Shown piece by piece: positions 50,632-59,177 of a stretch of DNA of 64,000 bases. The position numbers and the translations under genes were made by a program. The number at the start of each line of letters is the position of its first letter. Position 1 is the first letter of the stretch. The DNA comes from Mycobacterium pinniadriaticum (lineage in GTDB: Bacteria; Actinomycetota; Actinomycetes; Mycobacteriales; Mycobacteriaceae), in contig NZ_JAPJDO010000003.1 in NCBI RefSeq assembly GCF_026242045.1, positions 62,001 to 126,000 of the forward strand, in the 5' to 3' direction. A model generated the notes under the pieces. It made no database searches and was not told the origin of the DNA. It saw only the letters and a list, made by a program, of their open reading frames with translations.

Positions 50632-51798
50632 CTATCCGCCGTGAAGGCGTTCCCAGATTCGGGTACGCAACGACGGCTTGGGTTCGGCGACCGGCGGCAC
50701 GGTGGCCTGGGGCAGCGGCGGCGGGGCATAAGCGGCGTCGGGCGGCTCGAAAGCGGGGTCGGCGGGCACGTCGGCGGGCGGAGCGTCAGGCGGCGGAACG
50801 TTCATCGTCATCGCCACGACCGGAGCGTAGTCAAAGCTGGGCTTGGCTTCCTGCTGCTCCGGAGTCGAGGACAGCGCCTGGGGTTCCGGAGCGGGAACCG
50901 CCGGAACACTGTCGGGCAGCAGGGCGGGTGTCTCGGCGGTGTTCAGCACCTCGTGGTGGTCGGCCCGCACTCCGCGGTCGGGCAGCAACTCAAGTCCCAT
51001 TGCCACCGACGCCGACGCCACGAACGCCACCACGCCGCCGGCCAGGAGCGCGGTCGCACCGCGCAGGGCCTTCGAGTCGCGGTGGCGCGTGACCGGAGCG
51101 GGCGGGAATACCAGCAGCGGATCATCGGCGACTCCGATGCCGTTCACCGAAGCCAGGGCCGCGCCGCGGGCCAAGGCCAGCTCCGCCTCGGCCGGGGCGA
51201 AGACCGGGATGTCCAGGATCTCTTCCAGGCGCCGGGCGATCGATTCCGGGCCGTCCCCCGAACCCAGCAGCACCAGCCCGTCGGGCTGCCAGTCGCTGCG
51301 GGCCAGGTTGTCGGCCAACCAGCCGATCAGGCCCTGGTCGGTTTCCAGGTCGTGGCTGATCATGGTCTGCACCGCACCGTCGTGGGCGTCGACGACGAGG
51401 GCGACGACGGTATCCGGCTCGACGACGCACACCGCGGTGACATCCGAGCCGATCACCTGTCCGATGCCGTGGGCGAACGCTTCGGTGGCCTCGGGTAACC
51501 GGACCGGGATCACGTTGTCGAATCCGCAGTCGGCCAGTGAGTCGAGCAGCAGCGAGGCCTCGATCGAGGCGTCATCGCTCCATGTCACCCCGATGGACTG
51601 CAGGCGTTGACCGCCCACGATGGCTTGGGTGCGGGACAGCGCCTCGGCCACGAACTCCGAGGTCGTCACCGGGGTGAATCCGCCGCGGCGCACCTCGAAG
51701 GCGTCGTGGCCTTTTGTGGCGCCATCGGCGCCGTCGCCTTCGACCAGGACGAGCCCGACGGTGGTCGGGGTCATCGACAGTCCCAGGACGGTGTCCAA
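50632..51798 (-). CDS. DUF7159-type mycobacterial membrane protein
   Basis: 388 residues. The N-terminal half (about 1-225) is the domain that starts MDTVLGLSMTPTTVGLVLVE and contains SIGVTWSDDASIEASLLLDS, with an actin/Hsp70-like ATPase look (GLVLLGSGDGPESIARRLEE, VFAPAEAELALARGAALASV). One transmembrane segment (about 242-265) is followed by a Pro/Ala-rich outside tail. I place it in the mycobacteria-specific DUF7159 group; function unknown. TTG 51798 is supported by GGAGAGGAGC upstream and by the family N-terminus. It lies 148 bases upstream of ldtA. Confidence 0.78.
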   Translation of the reverse strand: MDTVLGLSMTPTTVGLVLVEGDGADGATKGHDAFEVRRGGFTPVTTSEFVAEALSRTQAIVGGQRLQSIGVTWSDDASIEASLLLDSLADCGFDNVIPVRLPEATEAFAHGIGQVIGSDVTAVCVVEPDTVVALVVDAHDGAVQTMISHDLETDQGLIGWLADNLARSDWQPDGLVLLGSGDGPESIARRLEEILDIPVFAPAEAELALARGAALASVNGIGVADDPLLVFPPAPVTRHRDSKALRGATALLAGGVVAFVASASVAMGLELLPDRGVRADHHEVLNTAETPALLPDSVPAVPAPEPQALSSTPEQQEAKPSFDYAPVVAMTMNVPPPDAPPADVPADPAFEPPDAAYAPPPLPQATVPPVAEPKPSLRTRIWERLHGG

Positions 51799-52059
51799 CT
51801 GAGGCGCTCCTCTCCGGTCCTGACTTCGCCGACCCCGCGCAGCACACGCCAGGGCGTCGAAGCCTGGTGTGACACATCGCGCTGGAAGCACCGGAAGTGA
51901 ACCGGGACAGCGTGGTCGTCATCGATCTCCGTGGAGCCTACCCGCAGTCGCCTATACCGGCGAATGAGCACCGCGCGGTTCCGCTCCGGCCACGATGCGA
52001 TAACGGGCGGGCATCCGCCTCCCCCGGCTAAGGGCCAGCTCGCGATACGGCACCCGGTA

Positions 52060-52065
52060 TAAGGT
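52060..52065 (+). promoter_or_regulatory. -10 element, leaderless CMD gene
   Basis: TAAGGT (within TATAAGGT), 7 bases before ATG 52073. Confidence 0.5.
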
Positions 52066-52072
52066 CGGCGTC

Positions 52073-52432
52073 ATGGAACACGGCCATCACCAGGAAATCC
52101 TCAACGAACTCCGCCCTCAGCACCGCGCTCTGCGGCAGATGATCCCGGACGTCTACAAGGCTTTCAACGATATGAGCGGCGCGGCGCTGGGCGCTGGCGC
52201 GCTGGAACCCAAGATCAAGGAGCTGATGGCCATGACGATCGGCCTGGTCCACGGCTGCGACGGGTGCATCGCCTCGCATGCCCGCGGTGCTGCGCGGGCC
52301 GGCGCGACGAAGGAGGAGGCGGCCGAGGCCATCGGGGTCGCGATCATGATGCACGGCGGCCCCGCCACCATTTACGGGGCGCGAGCCTACGAGGCCTTCT
52401 GCGAGTTCGCCGACGCCGCGGCGTCGAGCTGA
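52073..52432 (+). CDS. Carboxymuconolactone decarboxylase / AhpD-like protein
   Basis: 119 residues with the AhpD core CDGCIASHARGAARAGATKE: Cys62, Cys65 and His69 form the redox/proton relay of AhpD-type peroxidase partners. Helical throughout, no signal peptide. True decarboxylases lack the CxxC, so a thiol-dependent peroxidase or disulfide role is more likely. ATG 52073 is supported by a leaderless -10. It ends 4 bases from the convergent fdxA gene. Confidence 0.85.
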   Translation: MEHGHHQEILNELRPQHRALRQMIPDVYKAFNDMSGAALGAGALEPKIKELMAMTIGLVHGCDGCIASHARGAARAGATKEEAAEAIGVAIMMHGGPATIYGARAYEAFCEFADAAASS

Positions 52433-52436
52433 CCGG

Positions 52437-52781
52437 TCAGTCCTGCCGCTGCGGCAACGTGGCCACCATCGGGGTGTCCACGCCCACCGGGCCCAGCTCG
52501 TAGGCCCCGCCCGGGTTCCCGATCGGCGCGTCGCGGCCCGGCAGGATCTCGGTGAAAAAGGCGGCGTTGTCCGCGAGGAACTTCTTCTCCTCCTCGGGCA
52601 GGTCAGCCTCGAAATAGATGGCGTCGACCTCACACAGGATCCGGCACGCTCCGCACTCGACACACTCGGTGGGATTGATGTACATGGTCCGGTCGCCCTC
52701 ATAGATGCAGTCGACGGGGCATTCCTTCATGCATGCCTTGTGCTTGACGTCGACACACGCACTGCTAATCACGTAGGTCAT
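52437..52781 (-). CDS. fdxA: Seven-iron ferredoxin FdxA/FdxC type
   Basis: 114 residues. Ligands for one [3Fe-4S] and one [4Fe-4S] cluster: CVDVKHKACMKECPVDC (Cys9, 17, 21, 25) and CVECGACRILCEV (Cys40, 43, 46, 50), then the family tail EEEKKFLADNAAFFTEILP. Such ferredoxins give electrons to P450s and ferredoxin-dependent enzymes and are stress or hypoxia induced in M. tuberculosis. ATG 52781 has TAGACT six bases upstream, a leaderless promoter. Confidence 0.93.
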   Translation of the reverse strand: MTYVISSACVDVKHKACMKECPVDCIYEGDRTMYINPTECVECGACRILCEVDAIYFEADLPEEEKKFLADNAAFFTEILPGRDAPIGNPGGAYELGPVGVDTPMVATLPQRQD

Positions 52782-52787
52782 GGCGGA

Positions 52788-52793
52788 AGTCTA
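52788..52793 (-). promoter_or_regulatory. -10 element, leaderless fdxA
   Basis: TAGACT on the minus strand, 6 bases before ATG 52781. Confidence 0.55.
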
Positions 52794-52877
52794 TCTGTAA
52801 CTGCCCGTACCAGACATGGACGGAAGGCCCGCCACGCCGGGGACCAAAGTCCCGATCTGCCCGGGACGCGGCGACGC

Positions 52878-53447
52878 TCAGCGCGGTAGCGCGGCGGTGA
52901 CGTCGACCCACCCGGTGGGGTCGTTCCGGTGGTCGGTGACGTCCCGGCATTCGCCGTAGATCTGCATCGTGCCCCGGTCATCGCGGTCAGAGTTGCGGAA
53001 GAAGATCACCGTGACACCGTCTCGGGTGAAGGTCCGGCCGCCGGGATGACGGCTGGGCCGGATCGCCTCGGTCCACCCCCGCCCGGCCATCGCTTTGGCG
53101 ATCGCACCGAAGTACTGCGGGGTCTGCATGACCCCCGGTACGTCGAAGTTGAGGTAGATCGCACCCTGGTAGGGCGGCTCGTCGACGTTCTTGCACGACA
53201 TCAGCAGATAGCTCGCGCTTACACCGGAGAGCTTGCCGGTGCCGACGATCTCCCCGGCCGGTTCGAGGACTTGGAGTTTGGCCTGTTCGTCGGTCAGCGG
53301 GTCTGCGACCGGGTCGACCGCTGCGCCCCGCAGATCCCGAAACCTATGGAGAGCAACGAAACTCAGCGCCAAGACGAGGCTGACGAGCAGAGCCGCCGTG
53401 ATGAGCAGCCGAGCGGGCTTGGCGCGAAGGCCGGTTGCGGCTGGCAT
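52878..53447 (-). CDS. Membrane-anchored exported protein of unknown function
   Basis: 189 residues. A basic N-terminus and one hydrophobic segment (about 14-33, LLITAALLVSLVLALSFVAL) anchor an outside domain with SASYLLMSCKNVDEPPYQGA, YLNFDVPGVMQTPQYFGAIA, GRTFTRDGVTVIFFRNSD and a second Cys in YGECRDV. Family not recognised. ATG 53447 or the GTG just before it (53450) is the start, right after the stop of the upstream exported-protein gene (53452), so the two form an operon. Confidence 0.7.
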   Translation of the reverse strand: MPAATGLRAKPARLLITAALLVSLVLALSFVALHRFRDLRGAAVDPVADPLTDEQAKLQVLEPAGEIVGTGKLSGVSASYLLMSCKNVDEPPYQGAIYLNFDVPGVMQTPQYFGAIAKAMAGRGWTEAIRPSRHPGGRTFTRDGVTVIFFRNSDRDDRGTMQIYGECRDVTDHRNDPTGWVDVTAALPR

Positions 53448-53451
53448 CACA

Positions 53452-53967
53452 TCAGGACAACGGTGTACAGCTGTAGGGCCGTTGGTCGAAGAAGTGGACC
53501 GCCGGCATTCCGTCGACGTAGGTGTACTCGACATCGGGACCCCAGGTGGTGCCCGGAACCACCCACGGTGGAACTCCGGCCGGGTAGGCGACGGTGACAT
53601 CGGTGTAGAACCGTGCGTTCGCCGGGCAGCCGGGCTTGTCGGCGGGGGCCGGATTCCAGGCGTGCACCACGATCGGGTTGTACAGGTGGGGGCCCTGAGC
53701 GCAGTTCGGCTGGCACCGAACGGCATTGTCCGTGCCGGTTCCGGTGGCGCCGTCAGCTCCCCACGTGCTCCACGTCATGTTCTCCATGATGCTGGTGGAA
53801 TCGCACCCGTACACCACCTGCTGCGGCTTTTCCTGCAGCGGCTGGCTCGGGTCATAACAGCTGCCGAACACGTAGACGATCCCGTCCTGGGCCGGGTCCG
53901 CAGCGGCGGTACCGGCGGGGCACAGAATCATCGCCAGCGCCGCGGCGCCGATCGTCACTGCGCGCAC
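53452..53967 (-). CDS. Exported protein with six cysteines, function unknown
   Basis: 171 residues. Signal peptide about 1-23 (CPAGTAAA before DPAQ). The mature domain has cysteines in FGSCYDPSQP, YGCDSTS, RCQPNCAQG, PGCPANARF and YSCTPLS and many Trp/Pro, suggesting a compact disulfide-linked fold. No motif I can name. GTG 53967 starts the frame. It is first in the operon with the membrane-anchored protein gene. Confidence 0.68.
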   Translation of the reverse strand: MRAVTIGAAALAMILCPAGTAAADPAQDGIVYVFGSCYDPSQPLQEKPQQVVYGCDSTSIMENMTWSTWGADGATGTGTDNAVRCQPNCAQGPHLYNPIVVHAWNPAPADKPGCPANARFYTDVTVAYPAGVPPWVVPGTTWGPDVEYTYVDGMPAVHFFDQRPYSCTPLS

Positions 53968-54166
53968 GATTGATCTCCCTCACCGATACCGACGACGCGC
54001 GCATGCTAACACCGGCCGGGGACCATCGGCCCTATGCGATGTGGGCGTTCGGCCCGCGACGTCACCCGGGCACCGCCCATATCGTCAACGACGACATCGT
54101 GATTGTGGCGCACGCCGGGGGATGCGTCGATGGTGTGCCCGTTTCACCCAGGTTGGTGAGGCCGGG

Positions 54167-54181
54167 GGCTGGCGGCCAGCC
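54167..54181 (-). terminator. Short hairpin after the mycolic acid synthase gene
   Basis: GGCTGGC-C-GCCAGCC, a GC-rich inverted repeat directly after the stop at 54183 and without T-tract. Confidence 0.4.
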
Positions 54182-54182
54182 G

Positions 54183-55070
54183 TCAGCCCTTGGCCAGGGT
54201 GAACTGGCAGATGTCGGTATAGCCGTCGCGGAACAATTCGGCGCAGCCGGTCAGATATTTCATGTATCGGTCGTAAACCTCGCGCGACTGCAGCGCCACG
54301 GCCTCTTCTTCGTTGGCTTCCAGAGCTGCCGCCCAATGGTTCAGGGTGCGGGCGTAGTGCAGACGTAACGGGTGTACCCGGTTGACGGTGAATCCGGCGC
54401 GGGTGGCGTGTTCTTCGACGACCTCCACCGTGGGCAGGCGGCCACCGGGGAAGATTTCGTCCATGATGAATTTGAAGAACTTGAGGTGCCGCATCGTGAT
54501 CGGCATCTCACGCGCGATGAATTCTTCGTCGCTGGGCCGGACAATGGTATGCAGCAACATCACGCCATCTGCCGGAAGCGACTCGTAGGCCATTTTGAAA
54601 AACGCGTTGTATCGGTCGGTACCGAAATGTTCGAATGCGCCGATCGAGACAATCCGGTCCACCGGCTCGTTGAACTGCTCCCAGCCCTCGAGCAGGACCC
54701 GCCGGGACCGCCGACTCTCGGATTCGTCGAAGAGCTGCTGGACATGCAGCGCCTGATTCTTGCTCAGGGTCAACCCGAGAACGTTGACGTCGTAGCGCTC
54801 GAGAGCGCGCATCATGGTCGCTCCCCAGCCACAGCCGATATCCAGCAACGTCATGCCTGGTTGCAGCCCCAACTTGCGCAGTGACAGATCGATCTTGGCG
54901 AATTGCGCCTCTTCCAGCGTCATGTCCTCGCGTTCGAAATAGGCGCAGCTGTAGGTCTGCGTCCTGTCCAGGAAGAGTCGATAGAAATCGTCGGACAAGT
55001 CGTAATGGTGCTGCACATCGTCGAAGCGCGGCTCCATCCGGGCGGAATTCGCGGGTGTATTCAACTGCAT
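54183..55070 (-). CDS. Cyclopropane mycolic acid synthase family methyltransferase
   Basis: 295-residue SAM methyltransferase of the CmaA/MmaA/PcaA/UmaA group that modifies meromycolate double bonds. Features: VQHHYDLSDDFYRLFLD (19-35), YSCAYFEREDMTLEEAQ, SAM motif LLDIGCGWGATMMRALERY (about 75-93), GFEHF-type SIGAFEHFG with the carbonate-binding Glu, and FFKFIMDEIFPGGRLPTVE. The exact branch (cyclopropane cis/trans or methoxy) cannot be set by eye. ATG 55070 has AGGAAA upstream. Acts in the cytoplasm on AcpM-bound meromycolates. A hairpin follows the stop. Confidence 0.92.
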   Translation of the reverse strand: MQLNTPANSARMEPRFDDVQHHYDLSDDFYRLFLDRTQTYSCAYFEREDMTLEEAQFAKIDLSLRKLGLQPGMTLLDIGCGWGATMMRALERYDVNVLGLTLSKNQALHVQQLFDESESRRSRRVLLEGWEQFNEPVDRIVSIGAFEHFGTDRYNAFFKMAYESLPADGVMLLHTIVRPSDEEFIAREMPITMRHLKFFKFIMDEIFPGGRLPTVEVVEEHATRAGFTVNRVHPLRLHYARTLNHWAAALEANEEEAVALQSREVYDRYMKYLTGCAELFRDGYTDICQFTLAKG

Positions 55071-55134
55071 TTTCCTGTTCTCGCGTCTGCATCCCGGCCC
55101 ACCCCCTCGAGACCGATCACACTCCCCAGGTGAC

Positions 55135-55341
55135 CTAACCCTGGTAGCCTACGGGACTAACCAGCGGATCCCCACTTGAGCAAACTGTCAGCCAGCTGAG
55201 CGTCAGCTGTCGTGAGGATTTCTCGGTATCGTTTTCGCTGCCATAAATCAGCCGTCCTTCCTCGTCGAGCCACTCGTTCACGGCCGTGCCCGTCACCGTT
55301 GCGTCCGAACCGGGCAGCACCGCGGTGGGCCCGGTCTTCAT
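55135..55341 (-). CDS. Small hypothetical protein, start uncertain
   Basis: From ATG 55341 the frame gives 68 residues (TAVNEWLDEEGRLIYGSEND near the middle, ending SPVGYQG). The same frame is open upstream to 55548 with plausible helical sequence (AERAWAAAKEMAKANEERSM), but no good start is seen; ATG 55368 is another option, and GTG 55460 belongs to a different frame with a strong AAGGGA site. A frameshift near the N-terminus is possible. It lies between the mycolic acid synthase and pepA genes. Confidence 0.45.
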   Translation of the reverse strand: MKTGPTAVLPGSDATVTGTAVNEWLDEEGRLIYGSENDTEKSSRQLTLSWLTVCSSGDPLVSPVGYQG

Positions 55342-55634
55342 AGACCTTTCTTCATTGGCCTTCGCCATCTCCTTCGCCGCGGCCCACGCGCGCTCGGCGG
55401 GCGCCGGCTTCTCGGCCCGCCGCGCTGCTCGACCCTTTCGGAGCGTTCCGGAGTACTCACGATGAGAATCCCTTCTGGTCCGGTGCGCGATGGCTGAGGC
55501 GGGACTGCAATGTTGTCGAAGGGACTGCCCAAATGTGTAACCCGCCAAACAGCGTTGTTGCGCTCAGCAACACCACGAACGGTCAAAAGGGCGTCCGCGT
55601 GCCGCACGGGCGGCTTTTCAGGCAAAGTTGAGTC
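55342..55634. other. Gap upstream of pepA-type gene
   Basis: About 290 bases that may hold the N-terminal part of the small hypothetical gene on the minus strand and the promoter of the protease gene on the plus strand. No clear promoter, repeat or RNA signal seen. Confidence 0.35.
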
Positions 55635-56708
55635 ATGGACGCAAAGCCTCCGCTTCGCCGCGGCCGCCAGCTGCTGATCGTGCTGGCGGCCCTTCTGCTG
55701 GTGCCGGGCCTGCTGGCCGGGCCCGCGCACGCCACGCCGGCGCCCGTCGTCCCGACCCCCCTGGCGCCGCTGGACCAGTCCGCAGTGCTCGGGCAGGTCA
55801 CGCCGGGGCTCGTCGATATCAACACGACGCTGAACTACCAGGGCGCGGTCGGCGCGGGCACCGGCATCGTGCTCGATCCCAACGGCGAGGTGCTGACCAA
55901 CAACCATGTGATCGAGGGCGCGACCGAGATCACCGCCACCAGCCTGGCCAACGGGCGTACCTACCCGGTCGATGTCATCGGCTATGACCGCACCAACGAC
56001 ATCGCGCTGATCCGGTTGCGCGGTGCCAGTGACCTTCCCGTCTCGTCACTGGGCACGTCGTCTTCGATATCGGTGGGCGATCCGATCGCGGCGATCGGTA
56101 ACGCGGGCGGGACCGGCGGAGCGCCGAGTTTCTCGCCCGGCACCATCACCCAATTGGGGGCATCGGTGCGGGCTTCCGACGAGTCCGGGGGCGGCTCGCG
56201 CGATCTCACCGATCTGATCAGGGTCGCCGCCGACGTCCGGCCCGGTGACTCCGGCGGCCCGCTGGTCAACGCCACCGGTCAAGTGATCGGCGTGACCGTC
56301 GCGGCCACGCTGACCTACCGGATGGGCAACGTGCGCGGCGGTGAGGGCTTCGCCATCCCGATCGACCGGGCGCTCGGCGTGGCCGGCGCGATCCGGTCCG
56401 GTGGCGGGGCCGGCGTGCACATGGGTGACACCGCGTTCATCGGTGTCGGTATCGCCGACGCGTCCGACGGAGGACCCGCCGGAGCCGTTGTCCGCCAAGT
56501 ACTTCCAGATACCCCGGCCCGCGGCATCGGCATCATGAGCGGCGATGTCATCGTCGCGGTGGACGGAGTCACGATCAATACCGCCTCTGATTTGTCCAAT
56601 GTGATGGACGCCCACCATCCGGGCGACACCATCGTGCTGACCTGGCTGGACCGCGCTGGTAACCCGCAGAGTGCCGGCGTCGTCCTGAGCGCGGGACCGG
56701 TGGGCTGA
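55635..56708 (+). CDS. pepA: PepA-type exported trypsin-like serine protease with PDZ
   Basis: 357 residues. Signal peptide (about 1-33, GPAHA before TPAP), protease domain with the triad His91 (LTNNHVIEGA), Asp122 (RTNDIALIRL) and Ser206 (RPGDSGGPL), then a PDZ domain (about 255-350, VGIADASDGGPAGAVVRQVL, GIGIMSGDVIVAVDGV). It matches the M. tuberculosis PepA (Rv0125/Mtb32A) layout. Secreted or wall-associated. ATG 55635 is the first start before the signal peptide. It ends 2 bases from the convergent methyltransferase gene. Confidence 0.9.
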   Translation: MDAKPPLRRGRQLLIVLAALLLVPGLLAGPAHATPAPVVPTPLAPLDQSAVLGQVTPGLVDINTTLNYQGAVGAGTGIVLDPNGEVLTNNHVIEGATEITATSLANGRTYPVDVIGYDRTNDIALIRLRGASDLPVSSLGTSSSISVGDPIAAIGNAGGTGGAPSFSPGTITQLGASVRASDESGGGSRDLTDLIRVAADVRPGDSGGPLVNATGQVIGVTVAATLTYRMGNVRGGEGFAIPIDRALGVAGAIRSGGGAGVHMGDTAFIGVGIADASDGGPAGAVVRQVLPDTPARGIGIMSGDVIVAVDGVTINTASDLSNVMDAHHPGDTIVLTWLDRAGNPQSAGVVLSAGPVG

Positions 56709-56710
56709 CC

Positions 56711-57499
56711 TCAAGTGTGCAGCTCGGCGCGCAGCTGCATCAACCGCAACAAGCCGGCGCGCCCCGTCACGGGTGCGTAGGCGTTGACCATGTCGTCGAC
56801 GAACGCGGCGCGCTCGGCTTCGGGCAGCAGGTCGGTCCAGGCCGTGCCGCCGACCGTGCACCACGCCGTGAACTGCTCGGCGGATCCGAAATCCCACTCG
56901 TGGTCGCGGACCGTCACCGACTCGACTCGGAGGCCGCTGGACTCGGCCAGCTCGCCGAATCCTGCCGGATCGGGATGGACGAATGGTGCGCTGAATCCGG
57001 TGAAGTACGCCGCCCACCGGGGACTGCGGGCCACGAGCATCGCGGTCGATTCGATGCTCGGACGCGCGCTGTCGCAGACCAACTGAACCAGGGCCCGCCC
57101 ACCCGGCCGGAGCACGGCGGCGATCCCGGCCAGAGCGTCGCCGAGCCGGGGCACCCAGTGCAGCGCGTTGAACGAGACCACCATGTCGAAGCTGGCGCCG
57201 AACGGCAACCGGAGCGCGTCGGCACAGACGAACACCGGGCCGGCCGGTGCGCAGTGGCCGACCTGGCCCGCGGTGGCCACCATCCGCGGCGAGGCGTCGA
57301 CGCCGACGACGTAGCCCCGCGGAAGGCGGGTGGCGAGCTCGCGGGTGAGGAATCCGTCGCCGCAGCCGATGTCGAGCACCCATTCGCCGCCCTCGATGAC
57401 GAGTTCGGCCAAGCTCTCGGACGCCACCGCACGCTGCAAGCCGCTGACCCGGCGGTAGTCCCGGCCGCTCCAGTCCGCCACCGACACAGTTAACGTCAT
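56711..57499 (-). CDS. Class I SAM methyltransferase (trans-aconitate methyltransferase-like)
   Basis: 262 residues. Motif I WVLDIGCGDGFLTRELATRL (about 40-59), VVGVDASPRMV as motif II and FDMVVSFNALHWVPRLGDAL, a run typical of Tam-like methyltransferases. The C-terminal half is helical (FTAWCTVGGTAWTDLLPEAE). The substrate is unknown. ATG 57499 is divergent from the chorismate mutase gene with 40 bases between starts. No signal peptide. Confidence 0.83.
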   Translation of the reverse strand: MTLTVSVADWSGRDYRRVSGLQRAVASESLAELVIEGGEWVLDIGCGDGFLTRELATRLPRGYVVGVDASPRMVATAGQVGHCAPAGPVFVCADALRLPFGASFDMVVSFNALHWVPRLGDALAGIAAVLRPGGRALVQLVCDSARPSIESTAMLVARSPRWAAYFTGFSAPFVHPDPAGFGELAESSGLRVESVTVRDHEWDFGSAEQFTAWCTVGGTAWTDLLPEAERAAFVDDMVNAYAPVTGRAGLLRLMQLRAELHT

Positions 57500-57539
57500 G
57501 GTCGACATCGGCGGCAATATCCACAAAGGACGGGTTCCC

Positions 57540-58109
57540 ATGAGTACTGCCCTGGCGCGAGGCACGGTAGCGATGATGGCGGTGCTGGCCGTGGCGACCG
57601 CCACTCCCGCGCAGGCCGATTCAAGCGAACCGCTGTTCGATCTGGTCGATGCCGCGGCCCAGCGATTGCAGACCGCCGACGCGGTAGCCGCCAACAAGTG
57701 GTTGACCGGCGGCCCGATCACCGATCCCGCCCGGGTCGAGCAAGTGTTAGCGGCGGTGTCGTCGGACGCCGAATCTCGGGGCCTGGCGACCGATTACGCC
57801 ACCACGGCATTCACCAACCAGATCAACGCGACCGAGGCGATCGAGTACAGCCGGTTCGCCGGCTGGAAGTTCGACCCGGCCGGCGCGCCGAGTTCGGCGC
57901 CGGACCTGTCGGCATCGCGATCGGTCATCGACGGGCTCAACCATCAGATGGTCGAGCAGATGGCCGCCCAGTGGGCGCTGCTCAACTCGCCGGGTTGCCG
58001 ATCGGCCCTCGATGCCGCCAAGAACGCTGTGGCCGACCAGCGGCAGTTCGACGACCTGTACCGCACCGCGCTGGATGTCGCCACCCGGTCTTATTGTCCT
58101 GGCGACTAA
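57540..58109 (+). CDS. Secreted chorismate mutase (AroQ-gamma)
   Basis: 189 residues, equivalent to the exported M. tuberculosis chorismate mutase Rv1885c. Signal peptide about 1-26 (ATPAQA before DSSEP). Helical core: LVDAAAQRLQTADAVAANKW, ARVEQVLAAVSSDAESRGL, QINATEAIEYSRFAGWKFDP and the end TALDVATRSYCPGD, with two Cys for the family disulfide. It converts chorismate to prephenate outside the cytoplasmic membrane; the physiological reason is unknown. ATG 57540 has AAAGGA upstream. The stop overlaps the DUF4331 stop convergently. Confidence 0.92.
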   Translation: MSTALARGTVAMMAVLAVATATPAQADSSEPLFDLVDAAAQRLQTADAVAANKWLTGGPITDPARVEQVLAAVSSDAESRGLATDYATTAFTNQINATEAIEYSRFAGWKFDPAGAPSSAPDLSASRSVIDGLNHQMVEQMAAQWALLNSPGCRSALDAAKNAVADQRQFDDLYRTALDVATRSYCPGD

Positions 58110-59116
58110 TTCGCCGGGTGCGGGTTGCCCAGGTATGGGAACACGTCGAGGGTGTCGGTGTGCGGGGCCAGCCCGCTGGGTGGGCAGTCGCCTTTGGTCA
58201 GGAAGGCCAGCCGGTAGTCGATGACATCGTCGGTGAACACCCGCCCGTTGGGGTATTTCGCCGGCTTGGACGGGTCGAAGTGCAGCATGTCGGGCAGGGT
58301 GCCCTCGCGGTCGATCTCCGCGACGGCCTCCTCCTCGGTATAACCGCCGGTGTGCCCCATCAGATGGACGAACTGCCCGGTCCAGCGCGCCCGGTCGTTG
58401 ACCGGGACGCTCGCGTTGTACTCCACCTTGGTGTCGTCGGTGTTGAAGAAGCTACTCACCGACGGATGACCCGCGCGGTCGACGTGAAGCAGTTCGCCAT
58501 TACGTTTCACGCTGCACCGACCCCAGATTCGGATATCGGGGTTCGCGCCGAGTTCGGTCGTCGGCAGCTCGATGGCAATGGAGAACACGTTGGCGGTCAG
58601 GTTCGAATCCACCCCGGTCCACGGTGACGTTCCGCCGAGGTGCGGCGCGGTGAAGTTACGGCCGCCGGTGATGTCGAAGAGGTTCTTGATGCCGTCGAAG
58701 TCGAAGAAGAACGCGTCACTGCGCGCCCCGGCCGCGAATGTGCAACCCTCCGAGTGGTGGACTTTGGCGGTCGAGCCGAACGACACCTCGACGGCGTCGA
58801 AGATCTTCTCACCCAAGGGAAGTGGTGATTCCGCTTCCGCACCGACGGCCCTGAAGACATCGACGGTCTGACGCCCGTCGACAGGTTCGGAGAACACGAA
58901 ACTGAAGGCGATGTCGTTGAGGAGATCGCCGTCGTTGTCGACCGCCAGCCGGTAGACGGCGTCGGGGTGCAGCGCATCGGCGTTCGGATTCGCGTTGAGG
59001 ATCAGCACCGTTCGGGTCGCGTCGGCGGGAGACTGAAACGCATACAGGTCGCACAGGTCCAAGCGCTGGTCACCAAGCGGCGGGCCGAGGCTCAGGCCGG
59101 TGAAATGATTCGACAT
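58106..59116 (-). CDS. DUF4331 family protein
   Basis: 336 residues matching the DUF4331 family: DLCDLYAFQSPADATRTVLI (about 20-39), YRLAVDNDGDLLNDIAFSFV (about 55-74), GIKNLFDITG and FTDDVIDYRLAFL near the end. Family proteins are mostly exported beta-rich proteins of unknown role; here there is no signal peptide. ATG 59116 has an ideal ribosome site GGAGGAATTTTGCG. It lies 61 bases downstream of the LLM oxidoreductase gene on the same strand. Confidence 0.82.
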   Translation of the reverse strand: MSNHFTGLSLGPPLGDQRLDLCDLYAFQSPADATRTVLILNANPNADALHPDAVYRLAVDNDGDLLNDIAFSFVFSEPVDGRQTVDVFRAVGAEAESPLPLGEKIFDAVEVSFGSTAKVHHSEGCTFAAGARSDAFFFDFDGIKNLFDITGGRNFTAPHLGGTSPWTGVDSNLTANVFSIAIELPTTELGANPDIRIWGRCSVKRNGELLHVDRAGHPSVSSFFNTDDTKVEYNASVPVNDRARWTGQFVHLMGHTGGYTEEEAVAEIDREGTLPDMLHFDPSKPAKYPNGRVFTDDVIDYRLAFLTKGDCPPSGLAPHTDTLDVFPYLGNPHPAN

Positions 59117-59177
59117 CGCAAAATTCCTCCGCCGCTATTGCTTCGGGCCTCAAGACCCCGATCGGTACTCTGCCGGA

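Noticed and set aside
53970..54368. 132-codon plus-strand frame beginning MISLTDTDDARMLTPAG
   Set aside because: Its second half is antisense to the mycolic acid synthase gene, it has a TTG start without ribosome site and no recognisable domain.
55338..55460. Frame starting at a GTG with strong AAGGGA site (VSTPERSERVEQRGG)
   Set aside because: The peptide quickly becomes Arg/Pro-rich like a shadow frame; the alternative frame has more protein-like sequence.
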